64,000 nt of DNA from Pachysolen tannophilus NRRL Y-2460 (lineage: Eukaryota; Ascomycota; Pichiomycetes; Alaninales; Pachysolenaceae): positions 312,582 through 376,581 of the forward strand of contig KV454018.1 in NCBI GenBank assembly GCA_001661245.1, written 5' to 3'. The notes beneath the pieces were generated by a model. It was given only the letters and a program-made list of their open reading frames with translations, made no database searches and was not told the DNA's origin. Positions 21,848-31,542 of the stretch are shown here, piece after piece. The position numbers and the translations under genes are program-made. The first letter of the stretch is position 1. Every line of letters begins with the position of its first letter.

Positions 21848-24800
21848 ATGATGGAGTCTATAAGTAGTAGATTAGGCAAGACTTCTGAAGTATTAGAAAC
21901 TGACCAACAATACCAACAATACCAACAGGGATATTTGGTCCAAAATGATAAATCGAAGGAGGAACTAATTGAATTGAATAAAAATTTACTAAATGAAATT
22001 TCGAGTTTGAAGAAAGATAAGGAATCTTTATATGAAATAGTGATAGAAAAGGATAAGATGATAAAGACTTTAAAATTGAAGATATCGGAATACGATAAAA
22101 AATTTCAAACGGAATCACCAGCTTCATCTTCTGGGGCCTCTGTAAAGACTCCTATCACTACTAATTTCAATTTCAATAATAAAGGCGTTAATGGGAGTCA
22201 GTCTCATCTTTCACCTCCAGTTGAGGTAATAAATAACGATAGTAATATAAATAATAATAGTGGAACAGATTCAGTTCCGCCTCCAAGATCATTACAGAGA
22301 AAGATTTCAAATAACGGGCCTTATAGAAGCAATAGGTTAACTCCATCTTCTTCAGGAAAAGATAGTAATAGCTTGATAGGAAATAGTCCTGATAATAGTA
22401 TTAATTCTAGAATTCAAAGTCAAGAGAATATTGTATCATCTAATGATTATAGTAATACTACAATAACATCTCAAGAAATAACAATGCCAGTATCATCAGT
22501 TGATGCCAATAAGACCATTACCTTGGATGAAACAGGGAATAAGAATAAGAATATTAAAAGTGATAATGATGATGCTTTACTTCCTGGACTTTCACCTAAA
22601 GATTTAATACCTATCAGAAATCCAAACCATCGTATTGTTTCGCCGATAAGTGTGGGAAATGGAAATGGAACTAGCAACGAGAACGGAGATATCAAGTCCC
22701 CTACAAGATCAATAAGGACAGTCAGTTCGTCGTATCTAACATCACCAGAAAGTGCTGCTAGAAATTCAATAACAACAGCATCTTTGGGTTTCGCCCGTAA
22801 TAATGCAGATCTTGATCTTGAAACTCCAGAAAACTCACCTACAAAAATGAGGTATAACCCACAATTAAAGAATGCTCCTCAACCACAAGTGAGCATTCCT
22901 CTTAATGGTATGATTTTAGGATCTACACCAAGAAGGAATCTTTCACCATGTAGAGTTGGTGCAAGAATGCGTGGAAATAGCAGTCCTGGAGCTTGGATGT
23001 CAAGATCACCACTTAAAAATGAAAGTACCAATGCAAATATTGATGATGGATACAACGCAATTAAAGACAGAAATGTTCATACCCCTCTAGTGTTGGCTAG
23101 TGATAATAACGAGGAAGAAGACGAATTTATATTTTCACCATCAAACCTTAATAATAAATCAAAATCTTCATTGACAAAGACATCAACCCATTCATCATTT
23201 GTCTTTTCAGACCACGAAAATCATAATAATAACCATACTAGTAATAATAATAATAATAATGATATCAATAAAACTGAGGACATTGATATGGTTGTTCAAT
23301 ACATGAATCAGAAACTAAATACAAACGTCAGTAATGGTGCTGAAAGTGATAACCCGTATATTGTATCTCATTCTTCCTCGTCACAAACAGCAACCACTGA
23401 CAATACTCGGAAACCACCTGTGATAGGACCACCCGTGATAGGAAGGCCTCTGTTAACAAATCAAAATAGTAATAATGTACCAAATATGACCCTAAATCCT
23501 CCAGCATCCAGTGGTAACTTTGATAATCGTGTTTCACAAAGTAACACAGAAAATGAATTTAATCTGGAAACTCTGAAAAAAGCTGCTGGTTATTCCAATA
23601 ATACCACTACTAGGTCTACTGCAAGCAGTACAGCTGCTTCAACACCAAATCCAAATTTGAAAACTGACGATTTATATACTGAAGATGAATTGAAAGGATT
23701 GATGGTGAGACCAGCTGATTTACCGACTACATTAATTTGCGTGGTGAGTGTTATTGACACCAATGCTGCGAAAGCAAACAAAAAATCTGATGATCCTTCT
23801 ATCACTTTTGGATGCTTCTTTGTCGAAGAGAAAACTGGGGAAAGAAGAGAAATCTTCAAATTTTCTAAGACCTATTCGCAATTATTAGAATTTGACTCGA
23901 TTATCAGACCTTTTTTCTTCCAACTAGTGCCCTTACCCGAGATTTCTGCTTTTCATAGAACTACACCTAATACTATAGAATTTAGAAGACAGATTTTGAT
24001 GAATTATTTTTTCAAAATATTTGAATTGAGAATAAAACCCAAGGGATTGTCATTATCTATTTGTCGATTTGTCTCATCCGATGTAATATTTAATTTTGAT
24101 GTCAATGAAACTGTGATGAAAGAAGGATGTATGTTAAAGAAATCTATAGGGAAATTAAATACTGGTAATAACTGGAAAATTGTATGGTGTTCGGTTTATG
24201 GATCTACATTTACGATTGATGAATTACATAGTAATCAGCTCCTGACATCTGGAAAGAAAAGTGTATTGAATGTTACAGAGTGTAAACTCGTCAATGAAGA
24301 AGATGGTAAGGATTATAAATATGCGATTTCAATTATAGAGCCGAAGAGAAGTGTATTATCTTCATCATCGAATAAGATTTTATTATGCGCAGAAAGTAAT
24401 TTGGATAAAACAGAATGGCTTGAGGCATTGGCGAAGGCTTATAGTAACAATGGTAATGGTGATTTTAGCTCGAGCAATACTTCTCTTATCAATGATGCTA
24501 CAACAATGCACCCCCAGACATCAGATATTTCTTCAGATTCAAGCTCGTTGAAGCATGGTAAATACCTTAATAGTCCTGAGGTTCCTGTTACACCTACAAT
24601 GCGTAGCCATGAAGTTAATGGCAATGGTAGTAATAATAATAACGAAGGAAAAAAGAAAAGAGTCGGACTTTTCAGTATGAAAAGACAAACTAATATTTTC
24701 AACTTGGGAAATAATAGCGGCGGCAATAATAACAATAGCGTCAATGATGAAAAAGTTCAAGACGATTATTTAAGGCCAACAACCATAATCGAACCTACAA

Positions 24801-25567
24801 CAACAGTAACGCGAAATGCAAATGATACTTCATATCAAGCTTCTTCTACACTCACGGAAGATAAGACTCCTTCAAGAAATACGGAATCCTCGTATTCATA
24901 CTCCCCGTATTCTCCGACACCATCTGGAAGTGCTAGCCGTGAATTGTTTGGATCATCGTTACAAGAGTCGATTGAGTTGTCATCTTCTGTTTATAAATCG
25001 AAGGAAATACCTTCAATATGTTTTAGATGTATTGATTTGTTAGAAAGAGAGGATGCAATATATTCAGAAGGTTTGTTCAGATTAACTGGTAAATCTTCTG
25101 AAATCAAATTCTTGAACGATTCATTCAATTATAAATACGACTTGGATTTCTATGAATTAGAAAAATTACCGGATGTTCATTCTGTCTCTACTTTGTTGAA
25201 GAGATATCTCAGAAGCTTAAAAGAAAGCGTTATAACACCAGAGTTTATTGATGATTTGAAAAAATCTGATGCGAATAGTGGAGATAAATTTGTAGAGCTA
25301 TTGAAAAAAGATGTACATGATTTGAGATTATTACCGGAAGTCAATTATAATTTGCTCTATATTATCATAAGCTATTTAACTAAAGTTGTTGATAACAAAG
25401 AATATAATAAGATGGATATCAATAACATAACGATGTTGTTTAGTGTTAATTTTAACTGTGATGAATACATTTTAGCAGAGTTGATCATAAATTTTAACTA
25501 CATATTTGATAATACTGGGTCTATTGTCCCTGAGGATAAGAGACCGTTTATTAGAAACAAAAAATAA
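21848..25567 (+). CDS. BEM3: BEM3-like Rho GTPase-activating protein (PX-PH-RhoGAP)
   Basis: GAP for Cdc42 at sites of polarised growth. 1239 aa from the first ATG (the frame extends three bases upstream to a TTG). Order: short N-terminal coiled coil (about residues 35-75), a long Ser/Asn-rich disordered region, a PX phosphoinositide-binding domain (about 625-745), a PH domain (about 752-865, starting VMKEGCMLKKSIGK), a basic linker, and a RhoGAP domain (about 1033-1238). The arginine finger is Arg1078 in EGLFRLTG, and the second helix carries VSTLLKRYLRSL. This domain order is specific to Bem3. It is a little longer than yeast Bem3 (1128 aa) because of the disordered region. Confidence 0.93.
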   Translation: MMESISSRLGKTSEVLETDQQYQQYQQGYLVQNDKSKEELIELNKNLLNEISSLKKDKESLYEIVIEKDKMIKTLKLKISEYDKKFQTESPASSSGASVKTPITTNFNFNNKGVNGSQSHLSPPVEVINNDSNINNNSGTDSVPPPRSLQRKISNNGPYRSNRLTPSSSGKDSNSLIGNSPDNSINSRIQSQENIVSSNDYSNTTITSQEITMPVSSVDANKTITLDETGNKNKNIKSDNDDALLPGLSPKDLIPIRNPNHRIVSPISVGNGNGTSNENGDIKSPTRSIRTVSSSYLTSPESAARNSITTASLGFARNNADLDLETPENSPTKMRYNPQLKNAPQPQVSIPLNGMILGSTPRRNLSPCRVGARMRGNSSPGAWMSRSPLKNESTNANIDDGYNAIKDRNVHTPLVLASDNNEEEDEFIFSPSNLNNKSKSSLTKTSTHSSFVFSDHENHNNNHTSNNNNNNDINKTEDIDMVVQYMNQKLNTNVSNGAESDNPYIVSHSSSSQTATTDNTRKPPVIGPPVIGRPLLTNQNSNNVPNMTLNPPASSGNFDNRVSQSNTENEFNLETLKKAAGYSNNTTTRSTASSTAASTPNPNLKTDDLYTEDELKGLMVRPADLPTTLICVVSVIDTNAAKANKKSDDPSITFGCFFVEEKTGERREIFKFSKTYSQLLEFDSIIRPFFFQLVPLPEISAFHRTTPNTIEFRRQILMNYFFKIFELRIKPKGLSLSICRFVSSDVIFNFDVNETVMKEGCMLKKSIGKLNTGNNWKIVWCSVYGSTFTIDELHSNQLLTSGKKSVLNVTECKLVNEEDGKDYKYAISIIEPKRSVLSSSSNKILLCAESNLDKTEWLEALAKAYSNNGNGDFSSSNTSLINDATTMHPQTSDISSDSSSLKHGKYLNSPEVPVTPTMRSHEVNGNGSNNNNEGKKKRVGLFSMKRQTNIFNLGNNSGGNNNNSVNDEKVQDDYLRPTTIIEPTTTVTRNANDTSYQASSTLTEDKTPSRNTESSYSYSPYSPTPSGSASRELFGSSLQESIELSSSVYKSKEIPSICFRCIDLLEREDAIYSEGLFRLTGKSSEIKFLNDSFNYKYDLDFYELEKLPDVHSVSTLLKRYLRSLKESVITPEFIDDLKKSDANSGDKFVELLKKDVHDLRLLPEVNYNLLYIIISYLTKVVDNKEYNKMDINNITMLFSVNFNCDEYILAELIINFNYIFDNTGSIVPEDKRPFIRNKK

Positions 25568-26118
25568 CGGAGCTGATTATATAAAGTATATATAGATGGC
25601 AGAGGCTTTATCTGTCTTTCTTCTTTTCATTTTTCATCTTTGCTTCCTTTTTATAATTTAAACTTCTTTTTCATCCGAAATGGTATTAATAGATATGTTA
25701 AAATATAATAACAGTATAAGATTTAAAATATAAAGTTGAGTTCAAAGGCTTACTGTAAAAACATTTTACAAAGAAAGATATCCAATACAACTGGTTTAGG
25801 TTGATGAAAATTCAATTCAACGTATAAGCGGCTACAATTATGAAATGACTATTGATGTTAACCTCTTGGAATAAAAACAAAACTACTTCTACTCTTCATT
25901 AATGTAATTATAATTTCACATTGAGTATATAAATATGTATATATATTATTACTGCACAAAACATAGCAGAATAGTATTAACAGCTACAATAGCAAACACA
26001 AACCTTTGACGCTTTTCAAGTTGAAAATTCAAAGCGATATAAAGTAAAATTTATTTAAAAAACAAAAGAAGAAAACAAAAGGCAAATAGATAACGACATT
26101 TTCTTGCTCGCAGAGCAA
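25568..26118. other. convergent intergenic region BEM3 / sugar transporter
   Basis: About 550 bp between two convergent stop codons. AT-rich, no gene or RNA recognised. Confidence 0.5.
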
Positions 26119-27774
26119 TCAAACTTTTTGAGATGAGGTAAAGTTGTTGTTCTCATTTTCGTTTCTCTCCATAGAATTTGTACTGCTTGCTGTAGAAGCA
26201 TTAGAAGGAGCATTCTCCTTTCTTTCTTCAGAAGGTTTATCGTCAAAGACACCTTCAACTGGAGGCAATTCAGGAACATATCTTCTTGTTCTCCATGCTG
26301 GGATGTTGTCCTGCCACATCTTATCTATTTCTTCTAAAGTCTTTCCCTGGGTTTCTGGAAAGAAGAACAAGACATTGAAAAACATGGCGACACACAAGAC
26401 ACCAAATATGATATATGTTTTCCAGCTAATATTATGGAATGCTGTTGGGACAAACATTCCCAAGGCAAAGTTGAAAATCCAATTTAATGAAGTACATAAA
26501 CCATTTGCCTTAGCTCTTTGTCTATTTGGGAAGATTTCTGAACAATAAACCCAAACACCTGGACCCCAAGTTGGAGCAAAACTTGCGACGAAAAGATAAG
26601 AACAAGCAATGATTGCCTTTGATGCTGTGTTATTGTAAGAAGGAATTGAGATGGTAATATTTTCATTACCGTCGAAATCTACAGCTGGGACAGAGTAAAC
26701 CGCCAAGAGTCCTGCAACAGCAAATAACCATGTAGTCATAAATGCTGCACCAACTAATAGAACAACTCTTCTACCTATTCTATCAATAAAGAGCAATGCA
26801 GGTATTGTCATTACCACATTAATAACGTATTGAATTGACGAGGCAACTAAATTAGCATTTCCGCTATAGCCAGCCATTTCAAAAATATAAACGATATAAT
26901 ACATCATAACGTTCATACCACACATTTGTTGCCAAATTTGAGCACACATACCAACACTTGTACGTCTAAAGTTTTGTTTGTTAAACAATTCCAAATAAGT
27001 GACATCTTTTGCTTCTTGGTCAATAAATGTTTGCTCTTTAATTTCTTCCAATTCTATAAGAACATCAGCTTCTTTTAATTTTTGCTTACTACCAATACTT
27101 CTAATAATTTGTTCAGCTCTATCCCATTTCCCATGATTTGCTAACCAACGTGGAGATTCTGGAAGGAATGGAGTACCAACAAACAAGATGATACCAGGAA
27201 CAATTTGAAGTCCCCAAGCTAATCTAAAACTACCAACACCATCAATGAAAGAACAACCGTAACCTATATAAAACATAATCATAATACCAATAGTAACAGC
27301 CCATTGGAAAACACCTCCCAACATACCTCTAATTTTCTTTGGAGAAATTTCAGATATATAACTTGGTGCTGTAGAAGAGGAAAGCCCAATACCTAATCCA
27401 GAAATAAATCTACCACAAATTAACTGAGCTCTATTTTGTGAAGAACTTTGAATCAGAGCACCAATCATCCAAAGCATAGAAGAAATTTGGAAACAGAAAC
27501 GACGTCCCAATGGGTCTGAAATAAAAGGAGTACCTAAAGATCCAATAAAAGATCCACCAGCCATCGAAGATGAAATACCACCTTGAGTAATAGTATCAGG
27601 ACTATCGAAAAATTCTAAATAATTTTCTTGAGAAAGGAAGGCTGAAATCGAAGAGATATCAAAACCAAACATCAACCCACCAAGAGTGGAAATAGCAGCT
27701 ATGATGAACACATTATGTGTCTTGGGAAATTTATCGTAGAAATTGGAAACAACGTCTGCTCGATTTTCAAACAT
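26119..27774 (-). CDS. HGT/HXT-family sugar transporter beside the GAL genes
   Basis: Proton-coupled or facilitative hexose transporter of the plasma membrane, 551 aa with 12 predicted spans. Sugar-porter signatures are present: GFDISSIS in TM1, DPLGRR in loop 2-3, PESPRWL after TM6, a QQMCGMN helix at TM7, IDRIGRR in loop 8-9 and FPETQGKTLEEID after TM12. It is closest in feel to the Candida HGT1/HGT2 and Kluyveromyces HGT1 type rather than the HXT group. Its place at the edge of the galactose cluster suggests galactose or glucose uptake for this pathway, but substrate cannot be read from sequence. The tail after residue 505 is polar and Asn-rich. The 1.2-kb upstream region has CTGGGG sites, suggesting glucose repression. 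Confidence 0.9.
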   Translation of the reverse strand: MFENRADVVSNFYDKFPKTHNVFIIAAISTLGGLMFGFDISSISAFLSQENYLEFFDSPDTITQGGISSSMAGGSFIGSLGTPFISDPLGRRFCFQISSMLWMIGALIQSSSQNRAQLICGRFISGLGIGLSSSTAPSYISEISPKKIRGMLGGVFQWAVTIGIMIMFYIGYGCSFIDGVGSFRLAWGLQIVPGIILFVGTPFLPESPRWLANHGKWDRAEQIIRSIGSKQKLKEADVLIELEEIKEQTFIDQEAKDVTYLELFNKQNFRRTSVGMCAQIWQQMCGMNVMMYYIVYIFEMAGYSGNANLVASSIQYVINVVMTIPALLFIDRIGRRVVLLVGAAFMTTWLFAVAGLLAVYSVPAVDFDGNENITISIPSYNNTASKAIIACSYLFVASFAPTWGPGVWVYCSEIFPNRQRAKANGLCTSLNWIFNFALGMFVPTAFHNISWKTYIIFGVLCVAMFFNVLFFFPETQGKTLEEIDKMWQDNIPAWRTRRYVPELPPVEGVFDDKPSEERKENAPSNASTASSTNSMERNENENNNFTSSQKV

Positions 27775-28997
27775 TTTTTGTCCATAGAAATAATTAAAAG
27801 AAAAAAAAGAGAAAAATACAACTCTGTTAAAAAGGGGAAATTAACAAATATATATACAAATATATATATATATATGCTAATACTACATAAGATTTTAAAC
27901 TCTTTTTTTAAAGTGACATAATTCCTTGGTCATAGTATCAACAATCAACTCATTTTAATAACTAGATTACCTCTGTCCGGGAAAGCATTGAACAATTCAT
28001 TTTTTTATTTGGAGGGTTAAAGACATGCATCCAAAATGCATAACGCAAATTTAAACATTAAAACTGTTCGGAAAAATAGAAACGAAAAAAACTGACAAGT
28101 CACACAATCAAGTCATTAGCTTTTTTAGAGTTTGACTTCTTGTCTAACTTGAAACTTGCTTGAACCAATAGGAAAAACTGAAGGCACTCCAAGTTAAAAA
28201 CTGAAAAACTGTAAAAATAAAAAAATGTCACCTTCATGCATCTCCGGAACCGCATAAATATGCATGGCTAAAATAAGAATTGTGGAGAATTTGGGGACAG
28301 GAACTCTGGGGAAATCGGCAGGATTGCTTTTAGGAATAGGAAAAACTAGCCGGTGATCCTTCTAGAATTGTGCTTCTGAGAGCGGAATAAAGTAAATATA
28401 TAAAGTCAAATGATTTACGTCCAAGGATTGACGGGGTTTTTTCCCCATAAACTGTCTGCAGCAGTGCTTAAGATAAATTTCGGGAAATTAGCCAATTAGA
28501 TCATGAAAGAAGCAGTAATTCAGAACCATGAGTGATCTCATTGCGCATGTGTATACTTGAGGTTAAAAACTGGGGAACTGCCTGGTGCATTGGTGGGAAG
28601 TTTTCCTGAAAGCTTAAAAGTTGGATAAATAGGAGAATGATTTTTAAAGTCAAAGTTAATACTGAATTTTAGCTAAATTTGGTCTCTTTAACCTACCTAA
28701 TTTCACATATTTTTCCATATCTTTTTCTTTTCTTTTTTTTTAGAATCAAGTAAGTCATAACACAGGAAAATCTAGTATCTTACTTAGCCTTAGATGTCAA
28801 GGATAGAGCAAAGTGGGAGTTCTATCTTTTCCGTGAATAGTGAGCGGGTTAGGGATCTTAAGATACAAAACGGAAAATTTTGAATCTTGTTAAGTGATAT
28901 TTTTAATGTTACAGCTTACAATTTTCAGAACGTTACGTTTTTCCTACATGTTTAAATTAGGTCAAGGAAATGTAATTCCATTTTTACGTATATAAAA
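27775..28997 (-). promoter_or_regulatory. long promoter region of the sugar transporter
   Basis: 1.2 kb between the transporter start and the GAL7 stop. It contains CTGGGG (28306-28311 and 28570-28575), which fits the Mig1 consensus SYGGGG, and two half-palindromes near the far end, AATGTTACA (28905-28913) and AACGTTACG (28929-28937). No CGG-N11-CCG (Gal4) site was found by eye. No gene or RNA recognised. Confidence 0.5.
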
Positions 28998-30074
28998 TTA
29001 TTTTTGTAAATAAAGTATTTCAGATAAATTTGTTAATCTTGTTGCAGCCTGTTCAGGTGTTAGATCTCTTTGAGGTTCGCCCAACAATTCAAAACCAACG
29101 AGGAATTTTCTAACTGTAGCACTTCTTAACAATGGTGGGTAAAAATGCATATGGAACCAAGAAGTATTTTCGGTTTCTTCATCGCACCTTAATGGTGCTT
29201 GATGCATTCCCATAGAGTAAGGGAAAGAAGTTTCAAATAAATTATCGTATCTAGTAGTCAATCTTTTAATGATATCTGCCAAATCTTTTTTTTGCTTGGT
29301 ATTAAATTTTTTTATCGAAGTCAAATGTTCTTTGGAAACAATCATGGTTTCAAAAGGCCATACGGCCCAATATGGTACCACAGCTATAAAAGAATCATTC
29401 TCAACAACAATTCTTTCCCTTTTCTGTAATTCTAATTGGACATAATCACCCAACAAATGTGAATTATGGGTTTTCCTATAATTCGACATATTGAGAAGCT
29501 CATGATCAACCTCTGTTGGAACAGTATCAAGGCACCAAGCTTGTCCATGAGGATGAGGATTGGAACATCCCATAGCTGAACCTTTATTTTCAAAAATTTG
29601 AACGTACTTAAAAGGTTTAGATGAATCTTTTTGTAAATCCACATACAATTGCTGCCAAATATTCACAACTTTTTCAATCAGTTCAATATCCATCTGGGGT
29701 AAGGTTAAATTATGTTTTGGAGAAAAACAAATGACAAAACATTGGCCCTTAACACCTTGGGTATGGAATAACCTCGACTCTAAAGAATCATCATTATCTT
29801 TCTCTTCACTATGATAATCTGGTTGATCTAATTTAACTGCTGAGTAATCATTCGGAAACACAAAAGTTGTTTGATAGTCTGGATTCACCGGCCCAGTAGC
29901 ACGTTGATTCCTAGGACAAAGATAACACTTAGGATCATACTCTGGCCTATCATCTTTTGGAACATCCTCTTTTTGACCTAACCATGGTCTCTTGGCTCTA
30001 TGTGGAGAAACCAAAACCCAGCTATTGGATAATGGATTATAACGACGATGTGAGTGATCTGTAAAATCAAACAT
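28998..30074 (-). CDS. GAL7: galactose-1-phosphate uridylyltransferase
   Basis: Second Leloir enzyme: transfers UMP from UDP-glucose to galactose-1-phosphate. 358 aa (yeast Gal7 is 366). The nucleophile lies in NPHPHGQAW, with the uridylylated histidine at His176 (H174-P175-H176). N-terminal HRRYNPLSNSWVLVSPHRAKRPW and the CYLCPRN pair (zinc-binding Cys) are present. C-terminal GMHQAPLR and FHMHFYPPLLR carry the structural His residues. All catalytic residues look intact. It is divergent from GAL102 across a 360-bp shared promoter and lies downstream of nothing on its own strand, so it is probably monocistronic. Confidence 0.97.
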   Translation of the reverse strand: MFDFTDHSHRRYNPLSNSWVLVSPHRAKRPWLGQKEDVPKDDRPEYDPKCYLCPRNQRATGPVNPDYQTTFVFPNDYSAVKLDQPDYHSEEKDNDDSLESRLFHTQGVKGQCFVICFSPKHNLTLPQMDIELIEKVVNIWQQLYVDLQKDSSKPFKYVQIFENKGSAMGCSNPHPHGQAWCLDTVPTEVDHELLNMSNYRKTHNSHLLGDYVQLELQKRERIVVENDSFIAVVPYWAVWPFETMIVSKEHLTSIKKFNTKQKKDLADIIKRLTTRYDNLFETSFPYSMGMHQAPLRCDEETENTSWFHMHFYPPLLRSATVRKFLVGFELLGEPQRDLTPEQAATRLTNLSEILYLQK

Positions 30075-30434
30075 TTCAAAACAAAGTCTAAGCAGTAGCC
30101 CTATTCACTAGATGAAATCAAAGTCAACCATTTAAAACGGGATTTCACAATTATATATATATAAATAAATATATGAATATATATATATATATGACCATAT
30201 ATTATTATCTTTTGTCAGAACATGTTCGTGGTACTATTCCTGTTTCGGTCTCGATGTTTCATTTTACTTTTTCGTAATGTAACATTCTGCAATTATAGCA
30301 ATTTTTTGAGTTGAAAAATTTACTAGACGGGACCAGGGTGTAGATTGGTCATTTCAAAATTGAAAACCTGAAATAAACAAGTCAGTGATAGGACTTGAAA
30401 TTTAGATGAAACTGTTGTTCTTTGCAAAAAGAGG
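30075..30434. promoter_or_regulatory. shared divergent promoter GAL7 / GAL102
   Basis: 360 bp with (AT)n tracts near 30150-30195 and a palindromic AATGTAACATT at 30276-30286. The latter resembles half of the TGTAACGTTACA element described for Candida GAL genes. No Gal4-type site seen. Confidence 0.5.
30276..30286. promoter_or_regulatory. AATGTAACATT near-palindrome in the GAL7/GAL102 promoter
   Basis: Resembles the TGTAACGTTACA GAL motif known from Candida albicans. Related ACGTTAC or GTTACA words lie before the sugar transporter (28905-28937) and GAL10 (34234-34242). Functional meaning is inferred. Confidence 0.4.
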
Positions 30435-31504
30435 ATGAAAGTTTTGGTTACTGGTGGGGCTGGGTTCATGTACGTATTGATGAAATAGTGAAACTGTGAA
30501 ACGTGAATTGTAAGTTTTGAAGGGTTGCTACTAACATTGATGATTTCATGGTTTCGAAATAATATAGGGGTTCATGGTCGGTAGAACATTTGGTTGAGAA
30601 TCAACATGATGTGATTTGCTTTGATAAGTTGTCTTATGGTGGTAATTACCAAAACGTTTCGCATTTGGAAAGCTGTAGTAATTTTAAATTTGTCAAGGGA
30701 GATATTAAAGATGCCCAATTGGTTTCTAAGTTAATTGAAGAGAACGATATAGACACGATTCTTAATCTTGCTGCAGAATCAGATGTTGATAGGTCTTTTG
30801 TTGAACCTTTGTATTTTACAGAAAATAATGTCTTGGGGACACAATCGTTACTCGAAGTTGTGAGGAATTCAACACGTAAGATACTTTTCATTCAGATTTC
30901 CACAGATGAAGTTTATGGAGAACAAGATGAAAATGCATGTATTGATGAAAATGGGAAATTAAATCCAACCAATCCTTACTCTGCTACTAAAGCTGCTATT
31001 GATTTAATTTTAAGCGTTTATAAATTATCATACAAGTTACCCATTATAATTGTGAGAAGTAACAATGTTTATGGACCAAGACAATACCCAGAGAAAATTA
31101 TACCGAATTTCATAGTTAATTTGTTGAAAAATCAACCCCTTGTCATTCATGGGAATGGTGAAAATAAAAGAAAATATTTATATGTTAAAGATTTTGTCCG
31201 AGTTATTGATTTAATGTTAACAAGAGGTAAAATTGGAGAAACTTATAACATTGGTACGGATTTTGAAATTTCAAATTTAGATCTCTCAAAAATGTTGGTT
31301 GATAATTTTCATAATTCTCAAAGTGAAATAATTTTTGGTAAAGATAGATTATTTAATGATTCTAGATATAATATAGATTTTGATAAATTGAAAAAATTAG
31401 GATGGCAACCTGAGATAGAATTTTCTCAAGGTTTAAGTGAAACAATTACTTGGTATAAAAAATTTGGATTACACTGGTGGACCGATATAAAAGACAACAA
31501 GTAA
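30435..31504 (+). CDS. GAL102: GAL102-type nucleotide-sugar 4,6-dehydratase-like SDR (exons 30435-30469, 30568-31504)
   Basis: Extended short-chain dehydrogenase related to dTDP/UDP-glucose 4,6-dehydratases. In Candida albicans a gene of this type, GAL102, sits in the GAL cluster and affects cell-wall mannosylation rather than galactose use. An intron splits the Rossmann fold: exon 1 encodes MKVLVTGGAGF, and exon 2 completes Met and continues GSWSVEHLVENQHDV. Together they restore the GGAGFxGS dinucleotide-binding loop. Further on are STDEVYGEQ (catalytic Thr/Asp/Glu region of dehydratases), NPYSATKAAID (Tyr/Lys pair) and RKYLYVKDFVR. Total 323 aa. Without the first exon only a TTG start would be available. 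It is convergent with GAL1, 38 bp between stops. Confidence 0.9.
30470..30567 (+). other. GAL102 intron (98 nt)
   Basis: GTACGT donor at 30470, TACTAAC branch point at 30529-30535 and TAG acceptor ending at 30567. Phase 2: the AT of exon 1 joins G of exon 2. Splicing rebuilds the conserved SDR glycine loop, which is strong support. Confidence 0.92.
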
Positions 31505-31542
31505 AAAGCTTAAATTTTTATCTAGATATTTATGTATTTTAT

